The notes under the pieces: generated by a model | Told to the model about the DNA's origin: nothing | Seen by the model: only the letters and a program-made list of their open reading frames with translations | Databases searched by the model: none | In this document: positions 15,574 through 24,116 of the stretch, piece after piece | Position numbering within the stretch: the stretch's first letter is position 1 | Layout of the letters: the number at the start of each line of letters is the position of its first letter | From: Candidatus Omnitrophota bacterium | Lineage (GTDB): Bacteria; Omnitrophota; Gorgyraeia; Duberdicusellales; 4484-171 | Length of the DNA stretch: 53,221 nucleotides | NCBI GenBank assembly: GCA_023227945.1 | Contig: JALOCC010000008.1 | Coordinates: 1 to 53,221 of the forward strand | Direction: 5' to 3' | Position numbers and translations under genes: made by a program

Positions 15574-15709
15574 AAATTCTAAATCCGAAACCCTAGACCC
15601 TAAACAAATTCGAAACCACAATGTTCCAACCCTAAAACATTTTGTTTTAAATTTAGAATTTAGAGTTTTAGATTTGTTTAGAGTTTCGAGTTTAGTGTTT
15701 AGAGTTTAA
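15574..15709 (+). repeat. TTTAGA/CCCTAAA word palindrome
   Basis: The aminotransferase-leuC gap holds AAATTCTAAATCCGAAACCC, CCTAAACAAATTCGAAACC on the left, and many TTTAGAGTTTNGA words on the right. AAATTCTAAAT (15574-15584) and ATTTAGAATTT (15651-15661) are an exact 11-bp inverted pair. The words resemble telomere-like CCCTAAA but are degenerate. No promoter or SD is obvious before the leuC ATG at 15716. Confidence 0.7.
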
Positions 15710-15715
15710 TGCTTT

Positions 15716-16969
15716 ATGGGACATACTATCATAGAAAAAATATTATCGGCGCATTCTAAGAATAAACTTCGTGCCGGCGAAGTGGGGATATGTTCGGTTG
15801 ATTTTTGTTTTTCGCAGGATGGAACTTCCGCACTTGTGCTTGATGGTTTGAGCCAGTTTAGAAACGTAAAATCTCCAAAGAAATATGCAATGTTTATCGA
15901 TCATTCAGCTCCTTCTCCTAACATGGGGGTCTCTAAGGTCCATAGCAGGATGCGTGAGTTTACTAAGCTAAATAAAAACCTGTTTTTTGATGTCGGCTGC
16001 GGAATATCGCATCAGTTAATAATAGAGGAAGGTTTTGCCTATCCTGGTGCACTTATACTGGGCGCTGATTCGCATACCTCTACAGCTGGGGCGCTTTCTG
16101 CCGCAGCCTTCGGAGTGGGCTCAACCGACCTGGCAATTACTTTAGCTACGGGGAAAAACTGGTTTAAAGTTCCTTCTACATACAAAATTATTATCAAAGG
16201 GAAAATACCAAAGGGTGTGTTTAGCAAAGACATAATCCTTCATATAATTCATAAGTTAACCGCAAACGGTGCAACCTATAAATCCGTTGAATTCTCCGGG
16301 GAAGTAATTGATAAGCTTTCAATGGATGGCCGTTTTACCATAACCAATATGACTATAGAATTCGGCGCAAAATGCGGGCTTTTGGTTGCTGATAAAAAAG
16401 CCTTAGATTATCTTTCTTCAATAGGCGTTAAGAAGCATAAACCGGTTTATTCTGATCGTGATTGTAAATACGAAAAGGTTTTGGAGTTTGATGTCTCAAA
16501 ATTTTCCCCTTATGTGGCCAAACCGCATACCGTAGATAATGGCGCAAGTATAGAAGAGGTGGAAGGGTTAAAAATTCACCAGGCCTATTTAGGTACTTGT
16601 ACTAATGGAAGGCTTGAGGATTTAGAAATAGCAGCTAAAATAGTAAAGGGAAAGAAAGTAAGTAAAGGAATAAAATTTTTAGTTGCTCCTGCCTCCGCAA
16701 AAATATTCCTTGAAGCTTTGCGGAAAGGTTATATTAAGACATTTCTTGAGTCTGGAGCAATTGTGCTTCCGGCAGGCTGCGGGCCTTGTGTGGGAACGCA
16801 CCAGGGAGTGCCGGCGGACGGGGAGATTGTGCTTTCCAGCGCGAATAGGAATTTTAAGGGCAGGATGGGTAATCCGAATAGTTTCATCTATCTTGCTTCT
16901 CCGGCAACAGTTGCAGCAAGCGCTCTTTGCGGTGAAATTACCGACCCGAGGAAATATATTAAGAAATAG
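15716..16969 (+). CDS. Aconitase-superfamily large subunit (LeuC-type)
   Basis: This is the [4Fe-4S] hydro-lyase catalytic subunit of the 3-isopropylmalate dehydratase/homoaconitase/aconitase group. The 417-residue protein has the cluster ligands Cys295 (GTCTNGRLEDLE), Cys355 and Cys358 (AGCGPCVG), plus IDHSAPSP and GADSHTSTAGAL. Its length fits archaeal-type LeuC, so it needs a separate swivel subunit, found at 18066. pilT is wedged between the two subunits. With isocitrate and malate dehydrogenases next, an aconitase role is as plausible as leucine synthesis. Confidence 0.88.
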   Translation: MGHTIIEKILSAHSKNKLRAGEVGICSVDFCFSQDGTSALVLDGLSQFRNVKSPKKYAMFIDHSAPSPNMGVSKVHSRMREFTKLNKNLFFDVGCGISHQLIIEEGFAYPGALILGADSHTSTAGALSAAAFGVGSTDLAITLATGKNWFKVPSTYKIIIKGKIPKGVFSKDIILHIIHKLTANGATYKSVEFSGEVIDKLSMDGRFTITNMTIEFGAKCGLLVADKKALDYLSSIGVKKHKPVYSDRDCKYEKVLEFDVSKFSPYVAKPHTVDNGASIEEVEGLKIHQAYLGTCTNGRLEDLEIAAKIVKGKKVSKGIKFLVAPASAKIFLEALRKGYIKTFLESGAIVLPAGCGPCVGTHQGVPADGEIVLSSANRNFKGRMGNPNSFIYLASPATVAASALCGEITDPRKYIKK

Positions 16970-17016
16970 ATGTTTAATTTTAAAATTCTTTGGTCTTTTT
17001 TAAAGAGGGAGGCGGC

Positions 17017-18069
17017 ATGGTAAATATAAACAATCTCTTGAAGACTACGATGGAAAAGTTGGCAAGTGACCTTCACCTTACGGTCGATAGTTCGCCTATA
17101 ATAAGAATTGACGGAAAATTGCACATTCTAAAGGACTTACCTGTTTTACATTCAGAAGAGACAAAAGCGCTTATTTACAGTATATTGAATGATGATCAAA
17201 AAGCTATTTTGGAAAAGGATAAAGAACTTGATTTCTCATTTTCACTACCCAATATGGATAGATTTAGAGTTAATATCCATTACCAGAAGGGAAATGTTGA
17301 GGGCGCTTTCAGGCGTATCCCCCAGCAAATACCTAAGATAGAGGATTTGGGCTTGCCTGCCGTAGTGCATGATCTTTTAAGAAAACCAAATGGTTTGGTC
17401 CTCCTGACTGGCCCGACCGGAACGGGAAAGAGCACAACCCTTGCAGCAATGATTGACATAATAAACAGTGAGCGGCAGGAAATGATTATCTGCATTGAAG
17501 ACCCGATTGAATTCGTTCACGCAAATAAAAAGAGTATTATAAAACAAAGAGAGGTTTATGCAGATACGCATTCATTTCCTGAAGCTTTGCGCCGTGCCCT
17601 CAGGCAGGATCCGAACGTAATCGTAGTCGGTGAAATGCGTGATTTAGAAACTATTGCCACAACTTTGACTGCTGCAGAAACCGGCCATTTGGTGTTTGCG
17701 ACACTCCATACTCCTGATGCTCCCCAGACAGTTCAAAGAATAATTGATGTATTTCCTCCGCACCAGCAGAAACAAGTAAGAGTCCAGCTCGCAGATTGTT
17801 TGCAGGGCGTAATATCGCAGCTACTTCTCCCGCGTGCGAGAGGACAAGGAAGAGTCTTGGCTACGGAAGTTTTGGTTGCTACACCCGGAATCAGAAATCT
17901 AATCAGAGAAGGAGAGGTTGCGCAAATTCCTTCAATGATTCAAATGGGCGGCCAATACGGTATGTATACAATTGATAGAAATTTAAAAGACCTTTACAAA
18001 AAAGGCATAATAACCAAAGAAATAGCCCTTATGAAGGTAAGAAATGTTGTTGAATTCGAAAGCTTATGA
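17017..18069 (+). CDS. pilT: Twitching-motility retraction ATPase PilT
   Basis: PilT is the hexameric ATPase that depolymerises type IV pili. The 350-residue protein has the N-terminal PAS-like domain (SDLHLTVDSSPIIRIDGKL) and Walker A GPTGTGKST (132-140). IICIEDPIEFVH is the Asp box, DPNVIVVGEMRDLETI is Walker B, and HLVFATLHT is the His box. An in-frame alternative start lies at 16990, but GAGGGAGG precedes the ATG at 17017. It sits unexpectedly between the two dehydratase subunits, with a four-base overlap into the second. Confidence 0.95.
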   Translation: MVNINNLLKTTMEKLASDLHLTVDSSPIIRIDGKLHILKDLPVLHSEETKALIYSILNDDQKAILEKDKELDFSFSLPNMDRFRVNIHYQKGNVEGAFRRIPQQIPKIEDLGLPAVVHDLLRKPNGLVLLTGPTGTGKSTTLAAMIDIINSERQEMIICIEDPIEFVHANKKSIIKQREVYADTHSFPEALRRALRQDPNVIVVGEMRDLETIATTLTAAETGHLVFATLHTPDAPQTVQRIIDVFPPHQQKQVRVQLADCLQGVISQLLLPRARGQGRVLATEVLVATPGIRNLIREGEVAQIPSMIQMGGQYGMYTIDRNLKDLYKKGIITKEIALMKVRNVVEFESL

Positions 18070-18566
18070 ATTTCGAGGGAAAAGTTTTTAAGTTTGGCGA
18101 TAATATAAATACCGATTGGATAATATCGGGAAGGTATAAGTTTTCTATTACCGATATGAAAAAACTATCCCAATATCTTTTTGAAGACATACGGCCCAAC
18201 TTTTATAAAGAGATAATTCCTAACAAGTCAATTATTGTTGCCGGAGAAAATTTCGGCATGGGCTCAAGCCGTGAGCAGGCACCCTGGGTAATTAAAGAAG
18301 CCGGCATAGTATGCGTAGTTGCGAAAAGTTTTGCCCGTATATTTTATCGAAATGCTTTTAACATCGGGCTTCCTTTGATTGAAACGGATACTTCGTCAAT
18401 TGCCGAAGCCAACGCTTTGAGGATCGACGTAGATAAGGGCATCATGCAGAATTTAAGCACCAATGAAACATTAGAATTTATTCCCTGGAATAGCTTTAGA
18501 AAAGAATTGGTCGCTTGCGAGGGCATAATAAATTATTTACATAAACATAAAGATTTTAAGATCTAA
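18066..18566 (+). CDS. Aconitase-superfamily small (swivel) subunit, LeuD-type
   Basis: This is the partner of the large subunit at 15716; it carries the substrate-recognition loop and the catalytic serine region. The 166-residue protein has [14 protein letters not shown] (11-24), [16 protein letters not shown] and [17 protein letters not shown]. The loop that reads YLR+residue in isopropylmalate and homoaconitate enzymes is YKFS here (24-27), so the substrate may be different, perhaps citrate. Its ATG overlaps pilT, so all three genes are co-translated. Confidence 0.87.
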   Translation: MNFEGKVFKFGDNINTDWIISGRYKFSITDMKKLSQYLFEDIRPNFYKEIIPNKSIIVAGENFGMGSSREQAPWVIKEAGIVCVVAKSFARIFYRNAFNIGLPLIETDTSSIAEANALRIDVDKGIMQNLSTNETLEFIPWNSFRKELVACEGIINYLHKHKDFKI

Positions 18567-18580
18567 AAATATACCAGCCT

Positions 18581-19678
18581 ATGTCATATAGAATAAGTTT
18601 AATCCCAGGCGATGGTATCGGGCCAGAAGTTACCGATGCAGCACGTCTTTGTATCGATGCGTTAGGTTTAGACATAAGTTGGGATATAGTTTTAGCCGGA
18701 GAGCCTGCGCTTAAACAGCATAACAGCCTTCTTCCTTTCGAAACTTTAAATTCAATAAAGAAAAATAAGGTCGCCTTAAAAGGCCCAATCACTACCCCTG
18801 TAGGGTCTGGTTTTCGTTCAATTAACGTAGCTCTCAGGCAAGAACTCGATCTTTATGCCTGTGTGCGGCCAGCGCGTTATATTGAAGGAACTAACTCAAA
18901 ATATCCCGGAACTGATATTCTGATTGTCCGAGAAAACAGCGAAGATTTATACGCCGGTGTTGAATTTAAGAACGAAGACCAGAAAACAAATGATTTGATA
19001 GATTATATAAACGCAATAAGCGAAAAAAGAGTAAGAAAGCCAAGCGCTATTTCTATTAAACCTATATCGCATTTTGCTTCAGAAAGAATTATCCGGTTTG
19101 CTTTTGAGCTTGCGAAGAAAGAGCGCCGGCATAAAATCAGCTGCATTCATAAGGCTAATATAATGAAGTATACAGACGGCCTTTTCCTCCAAATATTTGA
19201 TGAAATAGCAAAGAAATACCCGCAAATTGAGACAAATAATGTAATTGTGGATAACCTTTCCATGCAACTTGTCCTGCGGCCGCAGGAATTTGATATGTTG
19301 GTGTTGCCTAATCTTTATGGAGACATTATGTCAGATCTCTGCGCCGGGCTTATCGGCGGCCTGGGTATTGCACCCGGAGCAAATATAGGTGATACTATTG
19401 CATTGTTTGAGCCTGTCCATGGAGCAGCACCTAAATATACAGGGAAGAATAAAGTAAATCCTACTGCGACAATACTTTCCGCAAGCCTCATGCTTAAACA
19501 TATTGGAGAGCATAAGAAAGCAGATATCCTGGAAAAAGCTGTAGCTACGGTTATAAAAAAAGGCAAAAACGTTACCTACGATTTAAAACCAACCAGAACT
19601 GACCCAAGTAGTGTTGGCACAAAGGAAATGGCAGAGGCGATTGTAAAAGAGATCAAAAAGGTACTTAAAAATGGTTAA
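18581..19678 (+). CDS. icd: Isocitrate dehydrogenase (probably NADP-dependent)
   Basis: This beta-decarboxylating dehydrogenase converts isocitrate to 2-oxoglutarate. The 365-residue protein has RSINVALRQELDLYACVRP with Ser80 and Asn82, the isocitrate-phosphate motif (SxN), where isopropylmalate enzymes differ. RENSEDLYAGVE follows the E. coli Icd pattern. In the coenzyme site HGAAPKYTGKNKVNP keeps Lys285 and Tyr286 (E. coli K344, Y345) and Tyr333 (Y391), pointing to NADP, but the R395 equivalent is Pro337. It overlaps mdh by eight bases. Confidence 0.85.
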   Translation: MSYRISLIPGDGIGPEVTDAARLCIDALGLDISWDIVLAGEPALKQHNSLLPFETLNSIKKNKVALKGPITTPVGSGFRSINVALRQELDLYACVRPARYIEGTNSKYPGTDILIVRENSEDLYAGVEFKNEDQKTNDLIDYINAISEKRVRKPSAISIKPISHFASERIIRFAFELAKKERRHKISCIHKANIMKYTDGLFLQIFDEIAKKYPQIETNNVIVDNLSMQLVLRPQEFDMLVLPNLYGDIMSDLCAGLIGGLGIAPGANIGDTIALFEPVHGAAPKYTGKNKVNPTATILSASLMLKHIGEHKKADILEKAVATVIKKGKNVTYDLKPTRTDPSSVGTKEMAEAIVKEIKKVLKNG

Positions 19679-20597
19679 TAAAGTATCAATTGTAGGTGCC
19701 GGTGCTGTTGGCTCAGCTTTGGCATTTCATTTATTTTCACGATTGTCTTTTAAGGAAATTGCCGTTGTTGATGTAGCAGAGGGTTTGGCTAAGGGTGTTA
19801 GCCTGGATATTGAAGATACCCGGTCATTCTTTGATTCTTCGACACAAATAATAGGAACCGATGATTTTTGTGCCATAAGTAACAGCGATATTGTGGTTGT
19901 AACTGCCGGGGTTGCCAGAAAAGATGGTATGAGTCGGCAGGATCTTTTAAAGATAAATGCTAAAGTTGCCAAAGACGTGTCCATGCATATAAAGGAGCAT
20001 GCACCTTCGGCAATTGTCATCGTTGTTACAAATCCATTAGATCTTATTACATATATATTTGCCAAGGAAACCGGTTTTGAACGAAATCGTGTATTAGGCA
20101 TGGGGTCATCTCTTGACAGCGCAAGATTATTAAACATACTTTACGAGGCGTGTAAAGTCTCTACATCCTGCTTTGAAGCTTTTGTTTTCGGCTTGCATAA
20201 TAACGACATGATAGTTTCAACGGATAAGATACGCGTTAAAGGCGAAGCTGTAAGCAAGTTTTTAAATAAAGAAGCCATCAAGAAGATACAAGATAAAACT
20301 GCTTTACGCGGAGGAGAAATAGTAAGTTTTTTAAAAAATAGAAGTGCGAGCTTTGCCCCATCGTTTTCTATTTTTCGCCTGATTGAGGCAATTTACGAAG
20401 ATAAAAACGAAATCATACCTGTTTGCGCTTTATTGCAAGGAGAATATGGCCTTCGCAATTTATGCGTAGGCGTGCCTTGTGTGATAAATAGGAAAGGCAT
20501 AGAGAAGATAATTGAAATAGAGCTTACTGAAGAAGAAAAACAAAAAATTTTAATTGCAAAAAAAGAGTTTTTACAATTAAAAGATTTAGGCTTATAA
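19671..20597 (+). CDS. mdh: Malate dehydrogenase (LDH-like family)
   Basis: This enzyme is NAD-dependent and interconverts malate and oxaloacetate. The 308-residue protein has the Rossmann motif VGAGAVGSALAFHL, VTAGVARKDGMSRQDLL with the specificity Arg (the '102' position that is Gln in lactate dehydrogenase), VVTNPLD, LDSARL and the catalytic His in GLHNNDMIVS. The usual EHGD around that histidine is LHNN here, a departure near the active site worth noting. It overlaps icd, so the TCA genes form one unit. Confidence 0.88.
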   Translation: MVNKVSIVGAGAVGSALAFHLFSRLSFKEIAVVDVAEGLAKGVSLDIEDTRSFFDSSTQIIGTDDFCAISNSDIVVVTAGVARKDGMSRQDLLKINAKVAKDVSMHIKEHAPSAIVIVVTNPLDLITYIFAKETGFERNRVLGMGSSLDSARLLNILYEACKVSTSCFEAFVFGLHNNDMIVSTDKIRVKGEAVSKFLNKEAIKKIQDKTALRGGEIVSFLKNRSASFAPSFSIFRLIEAIYEDKNEIIPVCALLQGEYGLRNLCVGVPCVINRKGIEKIIEIELTEEEKQKILIAKKEFLQLKDLGL

Positions 20598-20639
20598 ATT
20601 ATTATCAACAAGAGGTATATGCACTTGCTATTTCGTCAT

Positions 20640-20760
20640 ACGGTAAACGGTTGCGCAGCTCGTTACGTTTATCGTAAATCGGTTGCGTCAAGAATATGCA
20701 GAAAGGACGATTAACGGTTGACGTTTAACGATACGAGCTGTGCAACCGACAGACGATAAA
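20640..20760 (+). repeat. GGTTGCG word palindrome, copy 2
   Basis: The mdh-lpd gap holds GTAAACGGTTGCGCAGCTCG, TTACGTTTATCG and ATCGGTTGCG on the left, and GATTAACGGTTGACG, CGATACGAGCTGTGCAACCG, CGATAAACG on the right. GGTTGCGCAGCTCGT is nearly the reverse complement of ACGAGCTGTGCAACC. It is the same family as the rpsD leader. It may hide the SD; none is clear before the ATG at 20773. Confidence 0.65.
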
Positions 20761-20772
20761 CGAAAACCCAAT

Positions 20773-22014
20773 ATGTATGATTTGGCTATAATCGGTTCTG
20801 GAGCTGCAGGCATAGCCTCCGCACGGCATGCGTTAAAGTACGGTTTAAAAACCATACTTTTTGACCGAAACCGAGCTGACTTCGGAGGGACTTGCTTAAA
20901 TCGCGGCTGTATACCCACCAAATTTTTCCTCAACAGTTCAAAGCTGGGTAAAACCTGGCAGGAAAGCTTTAGCAAGAAAAACGATATTATTGAAAAGATA
21001 AAAAAAGACTCCTTCAATTACCTTGAGAAAGCCGGAGTTAAGATTTGCTTTGCTGACATTTCTTTTATTGACGAACATACACTTATGGCAGGCAAGGAGA
21101 AAATTGAAGCCAAAAATATTATTATAGCCAGCGGTTCAAAGCCTAAAGCTTTGTTGAGGCATCCGAAATGTATTTTTGCCGAAGAACTTTTTTCTATTTC
21201 TAACCTTGATGACAATTTTCTTATAGTCGGTGCAGGATATATTGGAATTGAATTTTCTTCATTGCTCAATAGGTTAAAAAAGAAAGTTACACTTATTGAA
21301 AAACAGGAAAATATATTGCCGGTTTTCGATAGTGCAATTGTCGGGCGCCTTAAGATTATTCTGGAGAAGTATGGAATAAAAATAGAAACCTCAGCAGATT
21401 TAAAAAATTATGATTTAGAAAGCTACGACAGAGTAATTCTAGCTGTAGGCAGAACACCTGATACAGGCGGGTTGGATATTGAAAAGACAGGCTTATTTTT
21501 CGACAAAGGCGGATGGATAAAAACCGATAATAAAATGCAGACCAATATAGAAAATATTTATGCTTGCGGAGATGTTACTGGAGGAAGGCTTCTTGCTTAT
21601 GTTGCAGAGGCAGAGGCGCAAGTATGCATCGAGAATATAATGGGAAGAAAGGAAAGCATGAATTATCGTGGCATCGCTGATTGTGTTTTTTCTATTCCCC
21701 AAATAGCACGGGTAGGTATTCAAGAAACAGAAGCTAAAGAAAAAAACCTAAAATATAAAATATTAAGGACAAATTTCCTTAAGTTTTCATCTTCATATGT
21801 TTACGATGACCAGGATGGATTTATGCAAGTGCTTGTAGGAGAAAAGGATACGATAATGGGGGCGAGTATAATCTCAAATTATGCCGCAGAGCTTATAAAT
21901 ATTTTTTCATATGCCATTTGTAATAATTTAGATATAAATAGTTTTAGGAAATGTTTCTTCATCCACCCTACGATTTCTGAAATAATTCCCGCACATTTGC
22001 GCGCCGCTGCTTAA
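20773..22014 (+). CDS. lpd: Dihydrolipoamide dehydrogenase-like flavoprotein
   Basis: This is a class I pyridine-nucleotide disulfide oxidoreductase with FAD. The 413-residue protein has an FAD site IIGSGAAG (6-13), redox disulfide GGTCLNRGCIPTK (Cys41, Cys46), a second dinucleotide fold LIVGAGYIGIEFSSLL, and ACGDVTGG. The dimerisation domain carries the catalytic His-Glu in HPTISEIIP. A GTG upstream (20740) lies in the palindrome, so I take ATG 20773. At about 50 residues shorter than classical Lpd it could be another disulfide reductase. No E2 partner is in the window. Confidence 0.82.
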   Translation: MYDLAIIGSGAAGIASARHALKYGLKTILFDRNRADFGGTCLNRGCIPTKFFLNSSKLGKTWQESFSKKNDIIEKIKKDSFNYLEKAGVKICFADISFIDEHTLMAGKEKIEAKNIIIASGSKPKALLRHPKCIFAEELFSISNLDDNFLIVGAGYIGIEFSSLLNRLKKKVTLIEKQENILPVFDSAIVGRLKIILEKYGIKIETSADLKNYDLESYDRVILAVGRTPDTGGLDIEKTGLFFDKGGWIKTDNKMQTNIENIYACGDVTGGRLLAYVAEAEAQVCIENIMGRKESMNYRGIADCVFSIPQIARVGIQETEAKEKNLKYKILRTNFLKFSSSYVYDDQDGFMQVLVGEKDTIMGASIISNYAAELINIFSYAICNNLDINSFRKCFFIHPTISEIIPAHLRAAA

Positions 22015-22053
22015 CCCAAAAAATGCCTGCGAAGCGTGCATTTTTTGGGTTAA
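22011..22053 (+). terminator. Perfect 16-bp hairpin after lpd (terminator or repeat)
   Basis: TTAACCCAAAAAATGC (22011-22026) and GCATTTTTTGGGTTAA (22038-22053) pair perfectly around CTGCGAAGCGT, which itself contains GC-GAA-GC. The stem begins at the lpd stop codon. T6 lies within the right arm, so it could act as a terminator in both directions. Thirty-six of its bases recur inverted at 39816-39851. Confidence 0.8.
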
Positions 22054-22066
22054 TATCTAAATAATA

Positions 22067-22102
22067 TTTAACTTTTACGGTACTGTGTTATAATTTAACA
22101 CA
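22067..22102 (+). promoter_or_regulatory. Promoter with palindromic operator-like site, near-leaderless
   Basis: TATAAT at 22089-22094 has a weak -35 (TTTAAC, 22067) 16 bases upstream. The -10 is centred in an inverted repeat, TGTGTTA-TAATT-TAACACA (22084-22102). The predicted transcription start, about seven bases after the -10, falls at 22100-22102, essentially on the ATG of the next gene, so its mRNA would be leaderless. Confidence 0.55.
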
Positions 22103-22740
22103 TGAGAAATTATTGGAATGTTTCCATAGGTATTTCTTTTGCTATGCATTCGTTATTTTTAGGTGCGGGGTTTTTTCCTGTATTTAATAAAAATATCATT
22201 TTGAACGAAAAAGTGGAAATAAAAGAAGTAAGAATCACGGTTAAAGAAATTCAAAAGAGTGAAATATCTAAAACTAAACTTAAAAATTCCCAAATTAATG
22301 AATCAAAAATACTCCCGCCGCCGCCTTACATAAAAAATGTTGTGCGTAAATTAATGGGGGAAGACAAAGAGAGGCCATTTTTGAATAAAGCTCAACTCCT
22401 GGAAAAAAACACCAACAAAATAGTTATTTCCGAGAAATTGGAAAACTCAAAACTACGGAATAATCCATCTTACATGAGTTATTATAATGGACTTAATGCA
22501 AAGCTCAAAGCAGTTTGCCACAAAAATTATACAGGTAAAGAGCGCGGAGAAGTATTTGTAAGTTTCGTGCTTTCAAGAGATGGAAAACTAGAAACTGTAG
22601 AGGCTAATGGTAATAATCAGGAATTGGTAGAGGTGGCAGAGAGAAGTGTAAAAGAATCTTTACCTTTCTTGCCTTTTCCGCCGGAACTTAAGGAAGCAAC
22701 CTGTCAGTTTGGTGTTGTTATACTTTTTAAAACTAACTAG
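22102..22740 (+). CDS. TonB-like envelope protein
   Basis: A 212-residue protein with one N-terminal membrane segment (VSIGISFAMHSLFLGAGFFPVF, about 7-28). A polar linker of about 110 residues follows. The C-terminal domain (GEVFVSFVLSRDGKLETVEANGNNQELVEVAERSVKESLPFLPFPPEL) has the TonB/TolA C-terminal pattern. TonB-type proteins transmit inner-membrane energy to outer-membrane receptors. No ExbB/ExbD lies nearby, and the linker lacks the usual Pro-rich spacer. Family-level call only. Confidence 0.7.
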   Translation: MRNYWNVSIGISFAMHSLFLGAGFFPVFNKNIILNEKVEIKEVRITVKEIQKSEISKTKLKNSQINESKILPPPPYIKNVVRKLMGEDKERPFLNKAQLLEKNTNKIVISEKLENSKLRNNPSYMSYYNGLNAKLKAVCHKNYTGKERGEVFVSFVLSRDGKLETVEANGNNQELVEVAERSVKESLPFLPFPPELKEATCQFGVVILFKTN

Positions 22741-22944
22741 ATTGGTTAATTGCGTTGGGCATCAGGCCTGTAAGCAATTTATAGCTATACGCAGAGATAA
22801 TATTGTCAATCGAGCAGGTTAGCACAGGCGTGGACGCGGGAAAGTATTGACATCTAGCCACATCATTGTTAATCTATTTAAGCGCAAATAAGTTTAATCG
22901 ACACGCAGAAACCCCAAGCTTATCAAATGTGTCAGGTGTTTATT

Positions 22945-23748
22945 ATGATTAGAGAACCCGTTGTTAGCGGACAATTTTATCCGGATAAGGCGTCAGAATT
23001 AAGAAAAGCAATTGAGGCCTTTAAGCTAAAAGATTCTGCAAGGGCCGTGGCATACGGCTTGATTCTTCCGCATGCAGGTTATGTATATTCTGGCCGGGTT
23101 GCGGTTAGCGCCGTAAATAAAGTACTTCCTAAAAAGCGGATTATAATTTTAGGGCCTAACCATACAGGTTATGGCGAAGATTTTGGGATGTATGCTTCCG
23201 GCAGCTGGAAAATACCTTTTGCAGATTTATCCATAGATTGCGATTTAGCGCAAAGAATACTTAAGTCCGGCACGAACATAACGCCTGATACGCTTGCGCA
23301 CAAATTCGAGCATTCCATAGAAGTAGAGTTACCAATATTATATTATTTTTTTGGAAATTTTAGTTTTGTGCCTATAGTTTGCGGGGTTGCCACTTTAAGT
23401 ACCTACGAAAAAGTAGCAACACAAATTTTTTTAGCTGTAAAAAACATTAAAGAAGATATTCTTTTTATTGCTTCAAGCGACATGACTCATTACGAGGCAG
23501 ATAGCACCGCGCGGCGTAAAGATAGGCTGGCACTTGAGCATATAGTCAATCTTGACGCAGAGGGTTTGGTTAAAACAGTAAAAAAAGATAATATTTCAAT
23601 GTGCGGTATTGCACCTGTGGCTATACTTCTTTTGATTATGAAAAAAATCGGCGCAAATAAAGCAAGCGTCAGCTTGTATGAAACAAGTGCTGACAGTGGA
23701 GCAGATGCAAGTTCTGTAGTCGGATATGCCGGAGTAGTTATCAGCTAA
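22945..23748 (+). CDS. Memo family protein (AmmeMemoRadiSam system protein B)
   Basis: This is a homologue of the metal-binding Memo family, related in fold to extradiol dioxygenases. The 267-residue protein starts MIREPVVSGQFYPDKASELRKAIE. It has the conserved LPHAGYVYSGRVA and LGPNHTGYGEDFGMYASGSWKIPFADL, then EHSIEVELPILYYFF, ASSDMTHYE and MCGIAPVAILL. The two histidines and the late cysteine of the metal site are present. ATG 22945 fits the family start better than 22927. The usual AMMECR1 and AmrS partners are not adjacent. Confidence 0.9.
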   Translation: MIREPVVSGQFYPDKASELRKAIEAFKLKDSARAVAYGLILPHAGYVYSGRVAVSAVNKVLPKKRIIILGPNHTGYGEDFGMYASGSWKIPFADLSIDCDLAQRILKSGTNITPDTLAHKFEHSIEVELPILYYFFGNFSFVPIVCGVATLSTYEKVATQIFLAVKNIKEDILFIASSDMTHYEADSTARRKDRLALEHIVNLDAEGLVKTVKKDNISMCGIAPVAILLLIMKKIGANKASVSLYETSADSGADASSVVGYAGVVIS

Positions 23749-23759
23749 AGGGGGAGCTA

Positions 23760-24107
23760 ATGAGTGAAGAAATAAGAAAAAAGGTTGATGAAGAATGGAA
23801 GACGAATGCGGAAAAAGAAAAAAAAGAAGCGCATGATAAGCATGAAGCATATCATGAGCCTAATTTCAGGTTGTTTTTATCATCGCTAAGTATGCAGGCA
23901 ATGATTGCCCTGGGCAGGCTGGAAAATCCTGTTTCCGGCAAAACCGATAAAAACCTTGAACAGGCCCGTTTTTTGGTCGATACAATAGGGATACTTAAGG
24001 AGAAAACCAAGGGGAATTTAAACCCCGAAGAAGAAAAACTCCTTGATGATTCTTTGTTTAGCTTAAGAATGATGTATGTTGAGGAAAAGAACAAGATAAA
24101 TGGTTAA
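23760..24107 (+). CDS. DUF1844 family protein
   Basis: A 115-residue soluble protein of unknown function. After a charged N-terminal helix rich in Glu and Lys it has the DUF1844 core: NFRLFLSSLSMQAMIALGRLENP, then KNLEQARFLVDTIGILKEKTKGNLNPEEEKLLDDSLFSLRMMYVE. The family is widespread in deep-branching bacteria, often near housekeeping genes. GGGGGAG lies a few bases before the ATG. It probably forms an operon with the Trm112-like gene and aroQ. Confidence 0.85.
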   Translation: MSEEIRKKVDEEWKTNAEKEKKEAHDKHEAYHEPNFRLFLSSLSMQAMIALGRLENPVSGKTDKNLEQARFLVDTIGILKEKTKGNLNPEEEKLLDDSLFSLRMMYVEEKNKING

Positions 24108-24116
24108 AACATTCAA

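Noticed and set aside
18581..19678. 3-isopropylmalate dehydrogenase (leuB) because it follows LeuC/LeuD-type genes
   Set aside because: The substrate helix carries the isocitrate SxN motif (Ser80, Asn82) and E. coli Icd-like RENSEDLYAG.
22741..22944. tmRNA or SRP RNA gene
   Set aside because: No tRNA-like end with GGTTCGA, no tag frame and no GGAAGCAGCC SRP loop could be found.
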